A DNA stretch of 36,805 bases from Hymenopellis radicata (Eukaryota > Basidiomycota > Agaricomycetes > Agaricales > Physalacriaceae): the NCBI GenBank assembly GCA_015501595.1, contig JADNRX010000516.1:1-36805 (forward strand), in the 5' to 3' direction. This document shows positions 22,907 through 35,210 of the stretch, piece by piece. A program made the translations under genes and the position numbers. Within the stretch, counting starts at the first letter, position 1. Every line of letters starts with the position of its first letter. Below the pieces are notes generated by a model. It searched no databases. It was not told where the DNA came from and saw nothing but the letters and a program-made list of their open reading frames with translations.

Positions 22907-25900
22907 AGCGGGAGGGCGAAGGAAAGGAAAAGGGCTTGAGAAGCAGAAAGTACGGCGCACTTAAGCAACCTAATTTCAATTATGGGAAGAATTACTATCG
23001 AGACCCGTCCCGGAGGATTGGAATAGAACAGGGATGCCTTCGGTCCATAAGTGTGGGGTCTTTAACCGGAAGGAATGGGGAAACAAACGTCCAGTTGCGC
23101 GGGAGTCATTGTCGTCGGTGCCAGTTCGGATGATACAGAGTCTTCAGAGACCGTGGAGAGTCAATCAGCTGCAACGAGGTTGAGGTCCAAAGGCGCTCAC
23201 CTGATCCCACAGGAACAACCGGCCGGATTCGGACGAACTTTGACATTGACAGGAAGCAGTTACCTCTCTTGAACATGTGCTCTCAGTTCTGGAAGTTGCT
23301 ATCCTGGCAAGCAGCCTCGAATTGTGGCGAGCTGTCGCGACACGCACAATAGAGGAACGTGCCAACAAGACGGTCCAGACCCTGGTCTCACTGGAACATA
23401 CACCTGTCTACATAGCGCGAATCTGCTCCGAGATTGGGCCCCATGGAACGATTATAGCACAAGGATTTTTGTCGGAATTTGTCACCGACCTGCGCAGCGA
23501 CGTGACACGCGCCCGAAAAAGAAGACAAATGGGCCCAGCTCTCTCACCCTCCGTCAGAGGCTATTCACTGTGGCCTTCTGCGCCTGGCCTTCGCGTTCGT
23601 TATCGAAATCATCGCTACACGCTCCGGCTTAGGGATCTACAATGGCAAACCGCAGAGCGTTCGTCCGGTACCTTCTAGCGATTCGTATGGGCACGCCATA
23701 TTTATCGACGACGACTATTTTCAATTAGAGCTGCCGAGTCAAGGTAAGATATTGCTTACTCTGGAAAGGGATTGCCGCCTCTCGAGAACCAAAGGTTTCG
23801 AGTTCCTCCGACACGGGCGGCGAAGCGCGGATCCTCAGCGAACTTGACGGGGCACTCCGAGTACGGTATCAACTCTATTAGGCGGGAATACCAAACGTGT
23901 TGCTCCTCGCGGCGGTGAAAACACGTCCACCAGCAATTCGTACCCTCTCCGATGCATTCTTTCTTCTCAAGGTGAGGTGTAGCCTAGAAACCTAAAAGAA
24001 GTCTACCTTCACGAAGCCTTTCCAGAACACGCGGACCTCCAGGAAACACGGACAACTTGAGTATCTGTGAAGGCGCTAGGGCGGCGCGAGGACCTTTGAG
24101 GAAGCAATGTCAAGTAAGTGCCGCCGCCTCTTCTCTGCTTCGATGACTGTTTAGCACATCATTTCAAGATTAGACGAGCGGACGCTGCAACAGGCCAACA
24201 GTTTTGCGAACTTCTTCGCGCCCAGGACTGTTTCGACGACCTCATTGCCAAAGTACGTTTGTGCTCCTGTTACCTGTGTATTGGCTAGTAGTGATGCCCG
24301 ATGTGCCCACCTAGCTGATCGGCTGCAACGTACGCGCCAACCTCGTCGTCGTGTTTCTACATTTAGATGATTAGGTCGACGTGGCGGCGATCAGGAGAAA
24401 AGGACGAAGACCAGATCTTTGCCATTTGGTTCCGTTGGCTCGCAGCTGGTTCGCGGTTCGTCCGAGTCTTGTCATGGCATTGATGTGGATGAATGGAATC
24501 CGAATCAATGTACGTGCGATTGTGTTGAACCAAATAGGGTGGCGTTGAATTGCAGTTGGCTATATCTATTTCCTGTCTCTCTTCTCCGTATTGACCTTGT
24601 TCCACAGTGCAAAGTTCTGCAGAATCGTGTCAGCTGTCGCACTGTGAATCGCAAGTATTCCAAGTTAGTCGACACGAAAAAAAGTAGTGGCGCCAAACTG
24701 CCAGTGGAAGACTATTATCTGTATCTCGGTAGTCAGCCAAAAAATAGTCGCCTTCAGCGGCTGAGTCAAGGTCAGTACCATTCAGTGGGACCGGTCCTAG
24801 ACACGCCGAACATACATTCTAGTATGTCTTACGGAGAGTCTCTCGCAGTCGGAACTTCCGGTATTGTGGCGTACAGCACTGACTTGTTCGGCTGCCGACT
24901 GTCAGGTGAGAAAGCCCTAGCTAGCACCCCGTTATGGGCGGAACAAGCGTCGGTCCACCATCCCGCCATACTAGCACGTTATGTTCCCCCATTCTACTCT
25001 TATGTAGTTCAAGCTACGTGACGATGAAGAGAATAGCCGGTATCGGTGATACAGTGGAGTTCCAAGCTCAGGAACAGACGGAACGGGACAGTTCCATAAA
25101 AAGGCGCCAAGGGTGCGAAGCGGAAACCGAATGGCCGAGAGCGGCCGGGAACTCAGTTGAATACAGATTCCGAGGGTTGGAAGAAAAGGTTTGGGCGCTG
25201 GTGAAGCTTGCAAATTCACTTTAGGCCGTCGTTCCTCGGGCGTTGAGCGCTCAGTGAGCGTCTATGTGTCGAGAGGTGTCAAGCGACGAGATCAACCTCT
25301 GGTCGTGATGAACGGTTACGCCTTTCATCCTGACGAGTGGGATGAAAAGGGATATAAGTCTATGTCTGAACAAGACATGTGCTTTGATGTGCTTCCAGTA
25401 ATGAACTTTTGCTTCAAGACTTGGTCAAGTCACCTCATTCTGCAAGCAGGATGCAGGGTACTTACCTCTGAATGGTGCAGCCTCCGATGAGGAATGAATG
25501 TGCATTTGAACGCCAATACCTATGAAATTGTGCTGTGTTGATGTCCCTCAATACACAATATATAAAAGAGCTTTGACGCGTCTACATACTTACCACTCTT
25601 CCCATTTTGATCACACACCTAAATGTTGGAAACGCTCGGAGACAAGCCCTCACCGCTATTCGTCTTAAACTTTCCTGTCCACCAACTGAGAAAATACATA
25701 GGTTCCTTCTAGCATGTTGCCTTCAACTTGTGGCAGATATTGAAATGATTGTTAGTCAGTCTGTCCACCCGTCGAGCGGGACTAGTCTTAGATTCATTGA
25801 ACGTGCACGGTGCGCGCCATTACCAAGGATCCTCAACGACGTTATCGCCGTCCTCAGCGGACTGGGTTCATTTCGGTGTCCGCGAGAACCCCGAAGTAGG

Positions 25901-27285
25901 GACTCACAGTTCAAGAACGCGAGCGTTGAGTCCTTAATGGGGATGTCGAGCGAGCGCTGAAACGTGCGAGCTCACTAATTGTATTCAGAAGGTCTCCGTA
26001 GAACACCATTTGTAAAGGTACGCCAATTTGGCCCTACAGTAGCCTTCGCCATTCGATTAGCACATTGTATTGACGAGCCGGGCAAAAGTCGTGTATTGAG
26101 GCGGGAGTCCTGCATCGAGACGAATGTGTCAAAGCCATAGACTTGAGTCTGGGCACTGCGAGCGTAACTCGATGGGTCTTCCTGCTCTCGCCGCGCTTCG
26201 TCAATTTCATTGAGAGGGAAGTACCAGGAGATGTTGAGTCTAGTTGGGTTGTATCAACCATGATCAACCAGTGCCAACGAAAAGTTCACTGAGAGGCTTG
26301 ACTCCGTATGCGTCGGAGTACTGTTAGTCGTAATCGGAGGATTTTCAGGCGCATTCAATGGTGGAAGAGAGGAAGTTGATCAGCGCTCCATGATCTACCG
26401 TTATGGTAATGAACGCAACGAGATGGGTCATTTCGTTTAGTAACCGGAGTCCAGCCCGCGGCGTGCCCCGATGCGACTTGTTCGGGGCCCACTAAAAGTA
26501 CGCAGAACGATCAAGTCAAAGCGCGGCTTCTCGTGATGCAGACATCGCACCCCAGTTTTTTTTTTTGACATGCCATCTTCCCGTCAATTATATACCCAGT
26601 CTCTGTTCAGTAAGCTTCGCGTCTTGCTTTTCGCATGTGATGATCAGCCAAACAGAAGAGAAAATGATATGACTGAAAATGACTCTATCCCCGGTGCGGA
26701 ACAAGCCTCGCGTTCTTGTGACAGATCTTCTCGTACCCATTTGGGTGTTCTTTGAAGCGGGGTGGCGGGCATAGAGTACGTGGCGTGCCCGCTGTATTCA
26801 TTCAAAAAAAGAGGGTGCCGGGGGTGGTCTTCTACCGAAGCCGCTATCGCCAAATACAGAGTTCCCTGCCTCGGCGGCCCTCACCGAGTATCTGTCCACC
26901 ATGCGACCGGGTTGTATGTACACAATTCGAAGGACATCGACTGCCATCGAAGCGCGGTAAAAGTTCGGTCTTTACGGTCCGCGATTACACGGAATGACAT
27001 AACAAGTAATGACGTCTCCGATCACTTGCGCCAAGAATTTGAAGGAAACACTGAGACAGCCTCTCGAATTCAAACACAACTGCGGAGGAAAGAAAAATAA
27101 TTTACAGCGACACAAGAAATGAGTAATTAGACTGTTCTAAGGTAGATATGATATATATATGCAGAGTTCAATGACTTGTAAACCCGAACCATAAAGTAGA
27201 AAAAGTTACAACAACCAGACGATGCGCGAGAGAACCCAATCTTTAACCCAAAACGAGAACAGAGTACATCGGCCTCCGGTAGTAG
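22907..27285. other. Gene-poor interval, unresolved ORFs
   Basis: These 4.4 kb hold no recognisable gene. The longest frame (24419-25021, plus, 200 codons) has no domain I know. A possible three-exon mini-gene starts at 24107 (ATGTCAA, donor GTAAGT) and would encode RRADAATGQQFCELLRAQDC, but its first intron is only 41 nt and the product would be 54 residues. An 11-T run lies near 26556-26566. The rest shows short, overlapping frames typical of non-coding DNA or old debris. Confidence 0.4.
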
Positions 27286-27788
27286 CTACGACACGCGCGG
27301 CGTGCCCAGTGCTGCGCTGCCCAGCGGCGGCAGGAGATATCGGTTGGCAGGTCGGAGACGTCTGCCCGTAGTAGTATGGTTACGAGGCAGCGTATACGCG
27401 TGCACAAGAAGAGGGCGCGGGATTCTCATAAATAATGCATGTGAGGGTGTCGAAAGGCCAAGTTTTGGATAGGGACCAAGAGGGGACGCGTGCCACAAAA
27501 CACGGCGGCGATGAAAGCGTCTACCCCCGACCGACGTACTGCCAGTAGGCCGAGTTTCCCTGGGCCACTGGTACAGTGTCCGGTGATGAATAGTCTGAAA
27601 AAATGTCGGAACGAACGTCAAAGAAAAAGTCAAGACTGAAACTTACGGGATCGAACGCAGAGGTAGACATGAACTGAGAGCGTTCGCTGATCGAACATAC
27701 CGCACTGCTGACCGACTTGCCAGCTCTCGCCAATGGTCCACGCCTTGGTAAACTGCTCTATGGGGACGGATCGCATTGTGGAAGTCAT
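27286..27788 (-). CDS. Possible small hypothetical gene
   Basis: A Met at 27788 opens VPIEQFTKAWTIGESWQVGQQ, a plausible exon with donors GTCGGT and GTATGT at its end. Downstream a T-rich tract gives a strong acceptor (TTTTTTCAG, exon from 27592), after which two alternative frames stay open. One is short (SSPDTVPVAQGNSAYWQY). The other is Arg/Pro-rich and runs to a stop at 27286. I could not decide the splice chain and recognise no family. Treat it as a candidate only; it could be a relic. Confidence 0.25.
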
Positions 27789-28660
27789 TTGGCTGGGATA
27801 AACGCGTGAAGGCAGCTAGTGTTGGGTTTGCGGGGGAATACACAGCAACGGAACATTTGTAGGGGCTTTTATAATTCTACGTTACGACGGCGAAACAGGC
27901 CGGCAAACCGTTTCGGGAACGCAATCAAACCAGCTCACGAAACTGAATTGCATCCGGATTGAGAAATCAGATCTCGATCTGCACATGATATCATCGCGTC
28001 CTTCAGCTCTTTTCCAGGTCTCTAATCCGATAGCGTGCTAATTCAACCTGCCGAGGTGAAAGTCTGCTCGCTGCTCGAAGCATATTCCGCCTTGTCTCCC
28101 TCCCTTTCCGCTGTTTCCTTGGCCTGAGTCATCCAACCCACTCAAACAAAGGGGCTGAACAGCCTCCTCAAGGCTTTGTCCTGTCCTCTTTACCAATTCA
28201 CGCATAATGGGGTTCAAGAGGTTCCTGGTTCAAGTCTCCTCGGCGTCAGAGTACAGAGTTACAATACATTTGAAGGTCCCGGTAGGTCCTCTACGCAGCA
28301 ACATGTGTTCCTGTGTCTGCGTTGCGCTACAACGAGGTGAGGGGGGACTATCTGAAACAAAAATGGAAAGAGTGACCCTGTACATTGGTAACGATGCCGA
28401 CAGCATACTCTACTACTTTCTCCACAAAATGCGCCTCGCTCCTCGTCATCTGTTACTATACCAGCGTAATGCGAGTTTACTGCAATATACACGCACCCTA
28501 GAACGTGTTGACAAGCGCCGCACTCTCCTGCTCTCCGTGAGTGCATTAGATATGCACGTGCGGAAGATGCAGCACGATCGATAAGCTGTCCTGGTCCGCG
28601 CTTACACGCACACAGAATGACCATTGACATTGAAAGATCCTCGGCGTCGGCCCTTAACTA

Positions 28661-28693
28661 TGCCGTATGAAAGGCTCAGGTGCCGTATGAAAG
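28661..28693. repeat. 13-bp direct repeat, 20-bp period
   Basis: TGCCGTATGAAAG occurs at 28661-28673 and again at 28681-28693, separated by seven bases. No gene context explains it. Confidence 0.8.
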
Positions 28694-29540
28694 ACTACTA
28701 TGCTTCGTGTTGTTCAGCTGAAAGGTCGGGTCATTCAGGAAGGCACACATGCCCCTCAACGAGGCCATCCTAACTTAACGCCGGTATCGGTCTGCGTGAA
28801 CTCTCCGTTGAACCCGCTGTCAAGATTGAAAGAGATCCAATCCAATGTCATGTCCGACAGATAACGGAAATACGGAGGACAGGCCACCGATCCAAACATT
28901 GTACTCTCCTACACACACGGATTACTCACTCGCATTTCGATTCTCCGACTTGGAGGAGGAGAGAGGACCGGATTCCCTATCACGCTCTGTGTGCGCAGTA
29001 TTCGGTAGCCGCCAAGGAATCGATATGAGTCCCGTGCATTTGTTGTCAAAGAGCGATCTATTGTGATAATAGGGACAGAAAGACACCTGCGCGATGCCGT
29101 AGGGAAACCCTTGGGAAAGTAATTACCGTCTCTTTCACCGCGCGGCGCGTCGACGGGGATCAACAACTCGACGTTGAACAATAAAGGTGAAAGAGAGTAG
29201 ACAAAGGAAGGACGCGACAATGTGATCGGGTCTGGGTACGCCTTGCTACCGAGTCACACTCCAGTTACGAGATGCCTTTGACGAGCGGACCCTTGGCCAC
29301 GACATATTTCCCGCGAAGGACAAACCAGCTCAATCGTGCCAGGAACGAGAGACAGTTATTCATCCGTTTTCGCCATATTTTGAAAAAGCGCCAGGGTCAC
29401 CTGGCAACCAACCGCCTCCCGGTCGCTGACTACGGATCATGGATTCCACGAGGCGATGCATTAATGAAAGGCGGAGAGTGGCGGAGAGTCGAGTCAAGGA
29501 ATGAGGGCGTCCATGGTCAAATATCCATTCAGGTTGGGAG

Positions 29541-29575
29541 GTAACGGTGTACGTTTGCGAAACGTACACCGTTAC
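29541..29575. repeat. Perfect 16-bp-arm palindrome (hairpin-capable)
   Basis: GTAACGGTGTACGTTT (29541-29556), then GCG, then the exact reverse complement AAACGTACACCGTTAC (29560-29575). No mismatch occurs in 16 pairs. It lies in a gene-free stretch. No T-run follows that would suggest Pol III termination. Confidence 0.95.
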
Positions 29576-30384
29576 ATCTTTCCTGCCCAAGGCGCTCGCT
29601 CAGCGCTCAGCAGAGGCGAAACCGAGAGGTAAAAGCAGTGACCAAGTCGGAGCCCATGCCGAGTGCGTGCGCCCGTTAAGTCCTTTTGCGCTGGTTGCGA
29701 TCGAAGGAACTGCTAATCAAGAAGTCGTTGGGGTAGAGCGTTAGCACCGACACGACCCTTCGCCCCGAGATGTAGGCTTCGAGATGCGGGGCCATTCTAA
29801 TCAGCGGTTTACAGTCACGACACGTATGATACCCCCATCACTATGTAGTTCGTAAGGCTTAAGCTCCAGACCGCAGGGAGGAACTCGAACGCAAGGCACT
29901 CTGTAGCAACGTTCACAGGAAATGAGTCTAGACGTCATTGGAAGCGTTGAACGTGAAGAAAGCAAGTCCATATAGCCGGCGAGAGTTATCGATAACCAGA
30001 GTAAGTTTAGAAGCACGCAGGCGAGGCTATTCTAGGAAGCAACAGAGGTCGGTCGGAAATTGGGAGAGAACGAGTGTGGAGGCCGACTGAAAGAGAAGAT
30101 AATCAAGGGAAAGATGTCCTCGTCCGTCACTGACCGTTCGGGCCCAAGAAGGGCAGCGTCGCGCTTATTTGATGGGTGTGGAACTGTAGGGAAGTCAACA
30201 AGCATTCGCAGCGTGGCAAATCCCGAGGTCCACGTTTCTCGATCAGTCACGAGCCGATCGTGCGAAAAAGTCTCCTCTCAGCAGACCTCCCTTCACAGCG
30301 AACTCGTCGGTTCATTTACCTACTTTGCAAGCTCCTTCCAGCGGGAGGTGGCCGGATGTTAAGGTTGACATCGTCTATTACACG

Positions 30385-30752
30385 ATGAAGCTCCACTATA
30401 GAATCCCACGATTCTTGGAGGGCAAGGAACGCAAGCCAGGCAGCTCACGCAGGATTGTGCGTGTCTTTTTTTGTATGTAATAATGGCCGACATACCGGTG
30501 AATGCGCATATGACAGTTTCTGGGCTTTTTCGGGGCACTCGCTGCCAGTGGCATAGCCTTGTATCTCGCAAAGGAGGTCATGAATCGGAGGAGAAAAGCC
30601 GAGTTGGAGATTTACAGAAATTGTACGTAGCGCCCGCTATTTGTGACTGGTCTGACTTGGTTCGCGTAGCAGTGCAGAAAGAGCAGCAGCGGCAGCAGTC
30701 AGCGCAGGCCAGGATCGCTCCAAGCGGTTCCGTCTCCACTTCGACAGTTTAG
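30385..30752 (+). CDS. Small single-TM protein, 86 aa (DUF4748-like?)
   Basis: Three exons: 30385-30456, 30517-30622 and 30670-30752. Intron 1 (60 nt, GTGCGT/CAG) is phase 0 and intron 2 (47 nt, GTACGT/TAG) is phase 1. A basic N-terminus (RFLEGKERKPGSSRR) precedes one TM helix (FFGALAASGIALYLAKEV), followed at once by NRRRKAELE and a Gln-rich tail (KEQQRQQSAQ). A basic N-terminus, one TM and an Arg cluster after it suggest a mitochondrial inner-membrane protein of the DUF4748/assembly-factor kind, but this is inference. The start is the first Met in frame with exon 2. The next gene, 193 bp downstream on the same strand, has the same intron phases and the same exon-2 length (106 nt). Confidence 0.75.
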
Positions 30753-30945
30753 ATTTGTGTATGTTCTCCTCGAGGGATTGTTGTCGTGTACCCTATAGCT
30801 TATGAATCACAGCTCATATCGATCCCATTCTGTGTATGCGTCATCGGTCACCAATGTCTAGCTCGACGGGCGTCATTCTCAGACATTATTTTGCCTATAT
30901 CAAGGCTGGTTCTGCAGTTAGTATTTCACAAATTATCCTCCAAAT

Positions 30946-31506
30946 ATGGCACACTCTCCTCAAGCTCCGCACGGCAATGTGTCCTCTGGCCCCTCGCCTC
31001 GCACTGGTCGCGTAAGTGGCGCTCTCATTTCCCTTATCTTGAGCTTAATCAGGCATAGAATTCCTTGCTCTTCATGGGCGCGGTTGCACTCGGTTTTGCA
31101 GGCTTCTATTATGCCATAGATCGCAGAGACAGACTGAGGAGGGAGTCGGGCCAGCTTGCTGCCCGTGAGTCTAATTCTTCTTCTTTACCCACCCCACATT
31201 CCTTATGCTTTCATAGATGAACGCGCGCTCCTGCGCGCCAAGGAAGACCATGGTGGTCACCGCCTCTACGCCTCAGACGCTCCCAGCGATCACGTTGTCA
31301 AGCCTCCCGTGCACACGCATGACCCTCATCACTTCACTCTCGATTCTGAGCATGCTGGTCCCGCACAAAGCGTTCCCTCGCCTCAGCGCTCCAAAGGCGA
31401 TGGTTCGGGTCTCGCCTATACAAAGTCCCCGGACTTTGTTCGTAGCTATGGGAAAACGAAAACTCATCGCGACGACCCGTACGGTTTGGAGAAGACACAG
31501 GAATAG
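30946..31506 (+). CDS. Small single-TM protein, 153 aa
   Basis: Three exons: 30946-31011, 31059-31164 and 31217-31506. Introns are 47 nt (GTAAGT/TAG, phase 0) and 52 nt (GTGAGT/TAG, phase 1). A 22-residue Ser/Pro/Gly-rich N-terminus precedes one TM helix (LLFMGAVALGFAGFYYAI), followed by an Arg-rich DRRDRLRRES segment. A hydrophilic His/Lys-rich tail ends YGLEKTQE. No catalytic motif is seen. The TM-then-Arg layout and identical intron phases to the gene just upstream suggest a tandem paralogue with a longer tail. An organellar inner-membrane location is plausible but not shown. Confidence 0.8.
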
Positions 31507-34500
31507 GTGACGCCTTGGTTTGAAGTTCGATGTCGGGATGTTCCCCGCCTTGTATCACTACTATTCTAGTCAAGTAATAGCGTTTGTGTGCATTGTAATT
31601 CAGAACAGTTCATAATTGCGTGTGTGCCCGACGCCACTATCAAAGCTTTAGACCGTAGTCGGAGTTGGCTCATTTTTCAGCTGCTGATTTCTTTATTACC
31701 GAATACTGAATTTTTGTAGCGGGCATTGTGACGCTCAGTGGTTCCTTCAACATGTCCACAAGATTTCGAAGCACGAACCAGCGTGGGTCACAATTCCGAG
31801 TGCCAAAATTAGCTCCAAGATGCAAGTCATGGCGGGAAGAAATGACATTAATAAGATGCACTAACATTGTTGATGTATCTGCATTAAGAAAAGCTTTCCT
31901 TTGCCAGCGACAGAAAGGTGTTTTTCTTCCCAACCACCATCGAACGCAGAGTGACACCTACGTCTACAAAGGCCGAATAGCAATCAGCTGGTCTTGACAA
32001 TGACTATACATGACCGCAAGTTGAACAATTCTGATGACAGATAGCTCGTTCATATGCTGCGCTTCGTCGGACTCGAAAAGATAAGATTTCGTCTTGTTCA
32101 GTAAAAGGACAAACCAAACAACCCACTGGTACCGAGAATCAAGAGAACTTTTCTGGGCCAAGTTCGTCGGAACCCTGCCATGAACGAACCAATCTTGATT
32201 GATAATTTCGCGCCGCTCACAGGAACGCCGAGGAGGAATTGCCCTTGTCAAAGCAACCTCGTGAAGGCAAAGTGGGGAAGAGTGGACGTGACATGTCATC
32301 AGAGAACGTCGTCTGTGCGATCCTGCGATCCTGCGCCCTGCAAGGGCAGCGCGCGGCATCAGAACTGCCACCTTCTCCGACTGTGACGGAGTTCAGACAA
32401 CGCGCGCATACGTGGCGGCACCACTTGGTCGCGCTGGCGTTCCGAATCGGCTCGCAGGTGCCGCTGCCGGGTCTTGTTCGATCTAGCGACAAAGGGTCAG
32501 CGAAAGTAACTATCCCGGGCATGCCCATTGGACGGTGCCGCATCGCAAAAAGGGTTCACCTTCGGAAGAGAGAGAAAGGACCTGGGCGAGGCGTGTCGAG
32601 CCTAAGAGATTCACAAGGCATCATGAACAGCACCGGTGCCGATGACTTGATGAAGGTACGTCGCGCGCTTAGGCCAAGAAGGCCCCGTATGGTAGACCGG
32701 ATTGTGAGCCCACAAACGTCCCCAGGGAGTTTAGTGGCCGGCGGGTCCGGAACCGACGCGTTGCAGCTGTCGAGACAACTGCGACTTGTCTGCAACCCTT
32801 TCATGCGATCGGTCGCAACATCAGAGATAGCGGGTGCGACGTGAACCACGACTGGACGTTCGGCACGAAGGGACGCACGGGTCATGCGTGATACCACGCA
32901 GGTTGTTGAAAGCAACGCGCTGGAGCAGCTGACCGACGACAAGGCCCAAGACTGACCCTCCTCCTCAAGTCTCTGGAGGTTCAGGTGCATGTAGATTGGC
33001 CAAAGATTGCGACAACCCTTGAGTCAGCGCAGCACTAGGGTACTTGCTTGATTGTTGAAGGGCCTGAACTAAGGAGTGAACTGATTAATTAAGGATGGTA
33101 CAACCACCGAGTCGCAGACTAAGCGCACCTTCCAAGTGAAAGAGCGGGTCATGAGTAATAGCACCTGAACAGGTCTTCCATTTTGGGACGGGAATTGCCC
33201 GAGCGCCTATGCGTAGTGTGGGTGCGTGCGTTGAGGGTGCAAACCATAAACTTGGCACCCGTCGAAGTCGTTGATTACACCGCGTTTCGACTTGGAAGTC
33301 GAGCTTGATGGGACGAGGTTTTAAGATGAAGTCAACGAGGAATTGAACCGAGCTACACAGAGGGAGATACATGGGATCAATAGATGCTATTTAATCTTTA
33401 CGAGGTCATGAGTAAGGTGACGAAGAAGGACAACTGAAAGGACTTGCCTTGGTTGTAATAGATAACCAATTTGGGATCGCAAGACTTGGGGCGTGGCGCG
33501 ACGAGACGTGTCGAGACGTGTCATATGTTGCCAAAAGCCACCCTCGCTGAATCCTTCGCACAATGCACATACGATTCAAGCTTAGAGCGTGCCGAGCTCG
33601 ATTTCTATCACACTGCCTGGTCATGACCCGATCCAATCCGAGGCAATTTTTTTTACCATCATGATTCATTATCGCTTGCATCCAAGTACCGATAGCAGCT
33701 GTCCTCCGTTCCGAACGCCTATAACGGACCGATGTATACATGGCACCCATGCTGGCTGGTACGGGATCCCTTCTGTACCCGCGCCACTTACTCGTCGACT
33801 TGGCAACCTTCTATTGGGGGGCGGATGGTGTTCGGGAGGAAGGACGGATAACGCGAGGAACAGTGCATCTCTTCTCATGAGGGTATTGAGTCCCCATGAT
33901 CTTCTGGTAACGGGGAGGACCAGTAATTGCGGGACACCGTGTAGCCATCGTCAGACGCAGCGGCGTCCGCATGCGCTGCAACCAGGATGCAACTATAGTA
34001 TGAATTAGACAGGTAGCTTCGCAAACCAAAAGACGAACTTCAAGAATTCGGCCGCAAGCTCCCTTTCGGAGCAAGGTTTGTTGGCGTGGAAAATCGGTGT
34101 GATCGTCAAATACTGCGTTGCGAACCGTCTAGAGCGTTTTACAGCCATTGGAATCTAGATTTTTGACGTCTTCGGTAGCAGTGAAGCCATGTCATTTGTC
34201 AAAGTCGAATGTTTTGCTAAAGCCCAATTCAATAACTTGAATAAAGAGAGCTGTGAGCTTACTTGACAGTGATACGCGTACCTAGTTCCGAATGTAAATG
34301 CCTCTAACCGGTTTTAGCGCAGATAGAATGAGGAACCAACACAAGCATGTTGTAGTCTGTTTTTGGTTGTGGGCCCGATGTAGATAATGGGCATTCGGTG
34401 TTTGCCGGGGTCACGTGCCACCGAAATCGACGCGTAACTTAGCGTAGCCCAAACAGTTTACGCGCGACGTTGCTTTTCCTGGCCTCCTGGGAGCTTCTCA

Positions 34501-34886
34501 AGTTATCGATTCAAGGTCTGCTCTTTGGAAAGGGATAAGTTGTGCGGAAGATTCTCCAGTCACTGTTTCCCTTCAAACCGCACAACTATCAGATTGCTGG
34601 AGTACTCAAGCCCTTATACAGCTGGAACCTAATTGTAGTCGCCCCAAATAAGCTCCGGCAAAGATGTAAAAGACATGAGCGCATATGTACTGAACGAACG
34701 AGATCGATGTTGTTGGCAGAGATGCTGAGGTGGCTGTGCCCTGCTGTTCCCAATGCGAATTTCCTTTTTCGTTCTTCCTTATTAGGACGAAGGTCCATCA
34801 CCTACATGTCACGCGCGACTGAAATCAGACTAATATAAACGGAACTTGTTGCGGCTTTCTATTAGGCTGACTACGGGAGACTAAGC
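31507..34886. other. Gene-poor interval with long antisense ORF overlap
   Basis: No supported gene in 3.4 kb. A 201-codon plus-strand frame (32239-32844) is overlapped antisense by a 144-codon minus-strand frame (32990-32556). Both are Arg/Ser-rich, show no domain and have no clear splice partners. Other frames (31957-31670 minus, 33589-34008 plus) are similarly anonymous. Confidence 0.4.
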
Positions 34887-35074
34887 ATGTTGTGGTTAGA
34901 GGCTTTTGCACAGCCACTGCAAACTGTTTTGCTTTTTCGGACTTATCGGTCCGTAAGCCGTGCTCATCTGACACGTGTCGGTGCGCGTGTTTCTTCTCGA
35001 CCACGACTACCCAATCCTCAGTAAGTTGCTGCTATTTCTGTGGGACTCACCAGTAATTTCTTTTCAGAAACTGA
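34887..35074 (+). other. 5'-leader intron and uORF upstream of OST4
   Basis: A good intron, 35021-35067 (GTAAGT...TTTTCAG, 47 nt), lies just before the OST4 start. If the transcript includes 34887, splicing joins an upstream ATG frame (34887-35020) to 35068-35074 and it ends at TGA 35072-35074. That gives a 46-codon uORF stopping seven bases before the OST4 ATG. The transcript start is not known. Confidence 0.5.
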
Positions 35075-35081
35075 TCAAAAC

Positions 35082-35210
35082 ATGATCTCTCATGCGACTC
35101 TGTTAACACTCGCAAACTCCTTGGGCTTAATGGCAATGGTCACCGTTATTGGATACCACTTTGTTGCCGTCAATGCGAAGCATTTGACTAAGGACGGACC
35201 CAGGCCGTAA
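35082..35210 (+). CDS. OST4: Oligosaccharyltransferase subunit OST4
   Basis: A single 42-codon coding exon. MISHATLLTLANSLGLMAM and IGYHFVAVNAK align with the known Ost4 pattern (Met-Ile-Ser/Thr start, ANxLG in the helix, YHxVAVN at its end). One TM helix fills most of the protein and a short KDGPRP tail follows. Ost4 is a mini-subunit of the ER oligosaccharyltransferase and bridges Stt3 to the Ost3/Ost6 subunit in N-glycosylation. Length fits (human 37, yeast 36 residues). It is too short for most ORF cut-offs and easily missed. A spliced 5' leader with a possible uORF precedes it. Confidence 0.9.
   Translation: MISHATLLTLANSLGLMAMVTVIGYHFVAVNAKHLTKDGPRP

Larger units (their letters stand above)
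27789..30384. other. Gene-poor interval with palindrome and direct repeat
   Basis: No supported gene. The longest frame (28207-28584, plus, 125 codons, starting MGFKRFLVQVSSASEYRVTI) has no recognisable domain. The interval contains a 13-bp direct repeat near 28661 and a perfect palindrome at 29541-29575, listed separately. The right end is the upstream region of the small TM protein gene. Confidence 0.4.

Noticed and set aside
24107..24370. Possible three-exon mini-gene with RRADAATGQQFCELLRAQDC
   Set aside because: The first intron would be only 41 nt, the product 54 residues, and no family or promoter evidence supports it.
24419..25021. 200-codon plus-strand ORF
   Set aside because: No domain, signal or splice context. 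Composition does not resemble the confirmed genes. Kept only as a mention in the interval entry.
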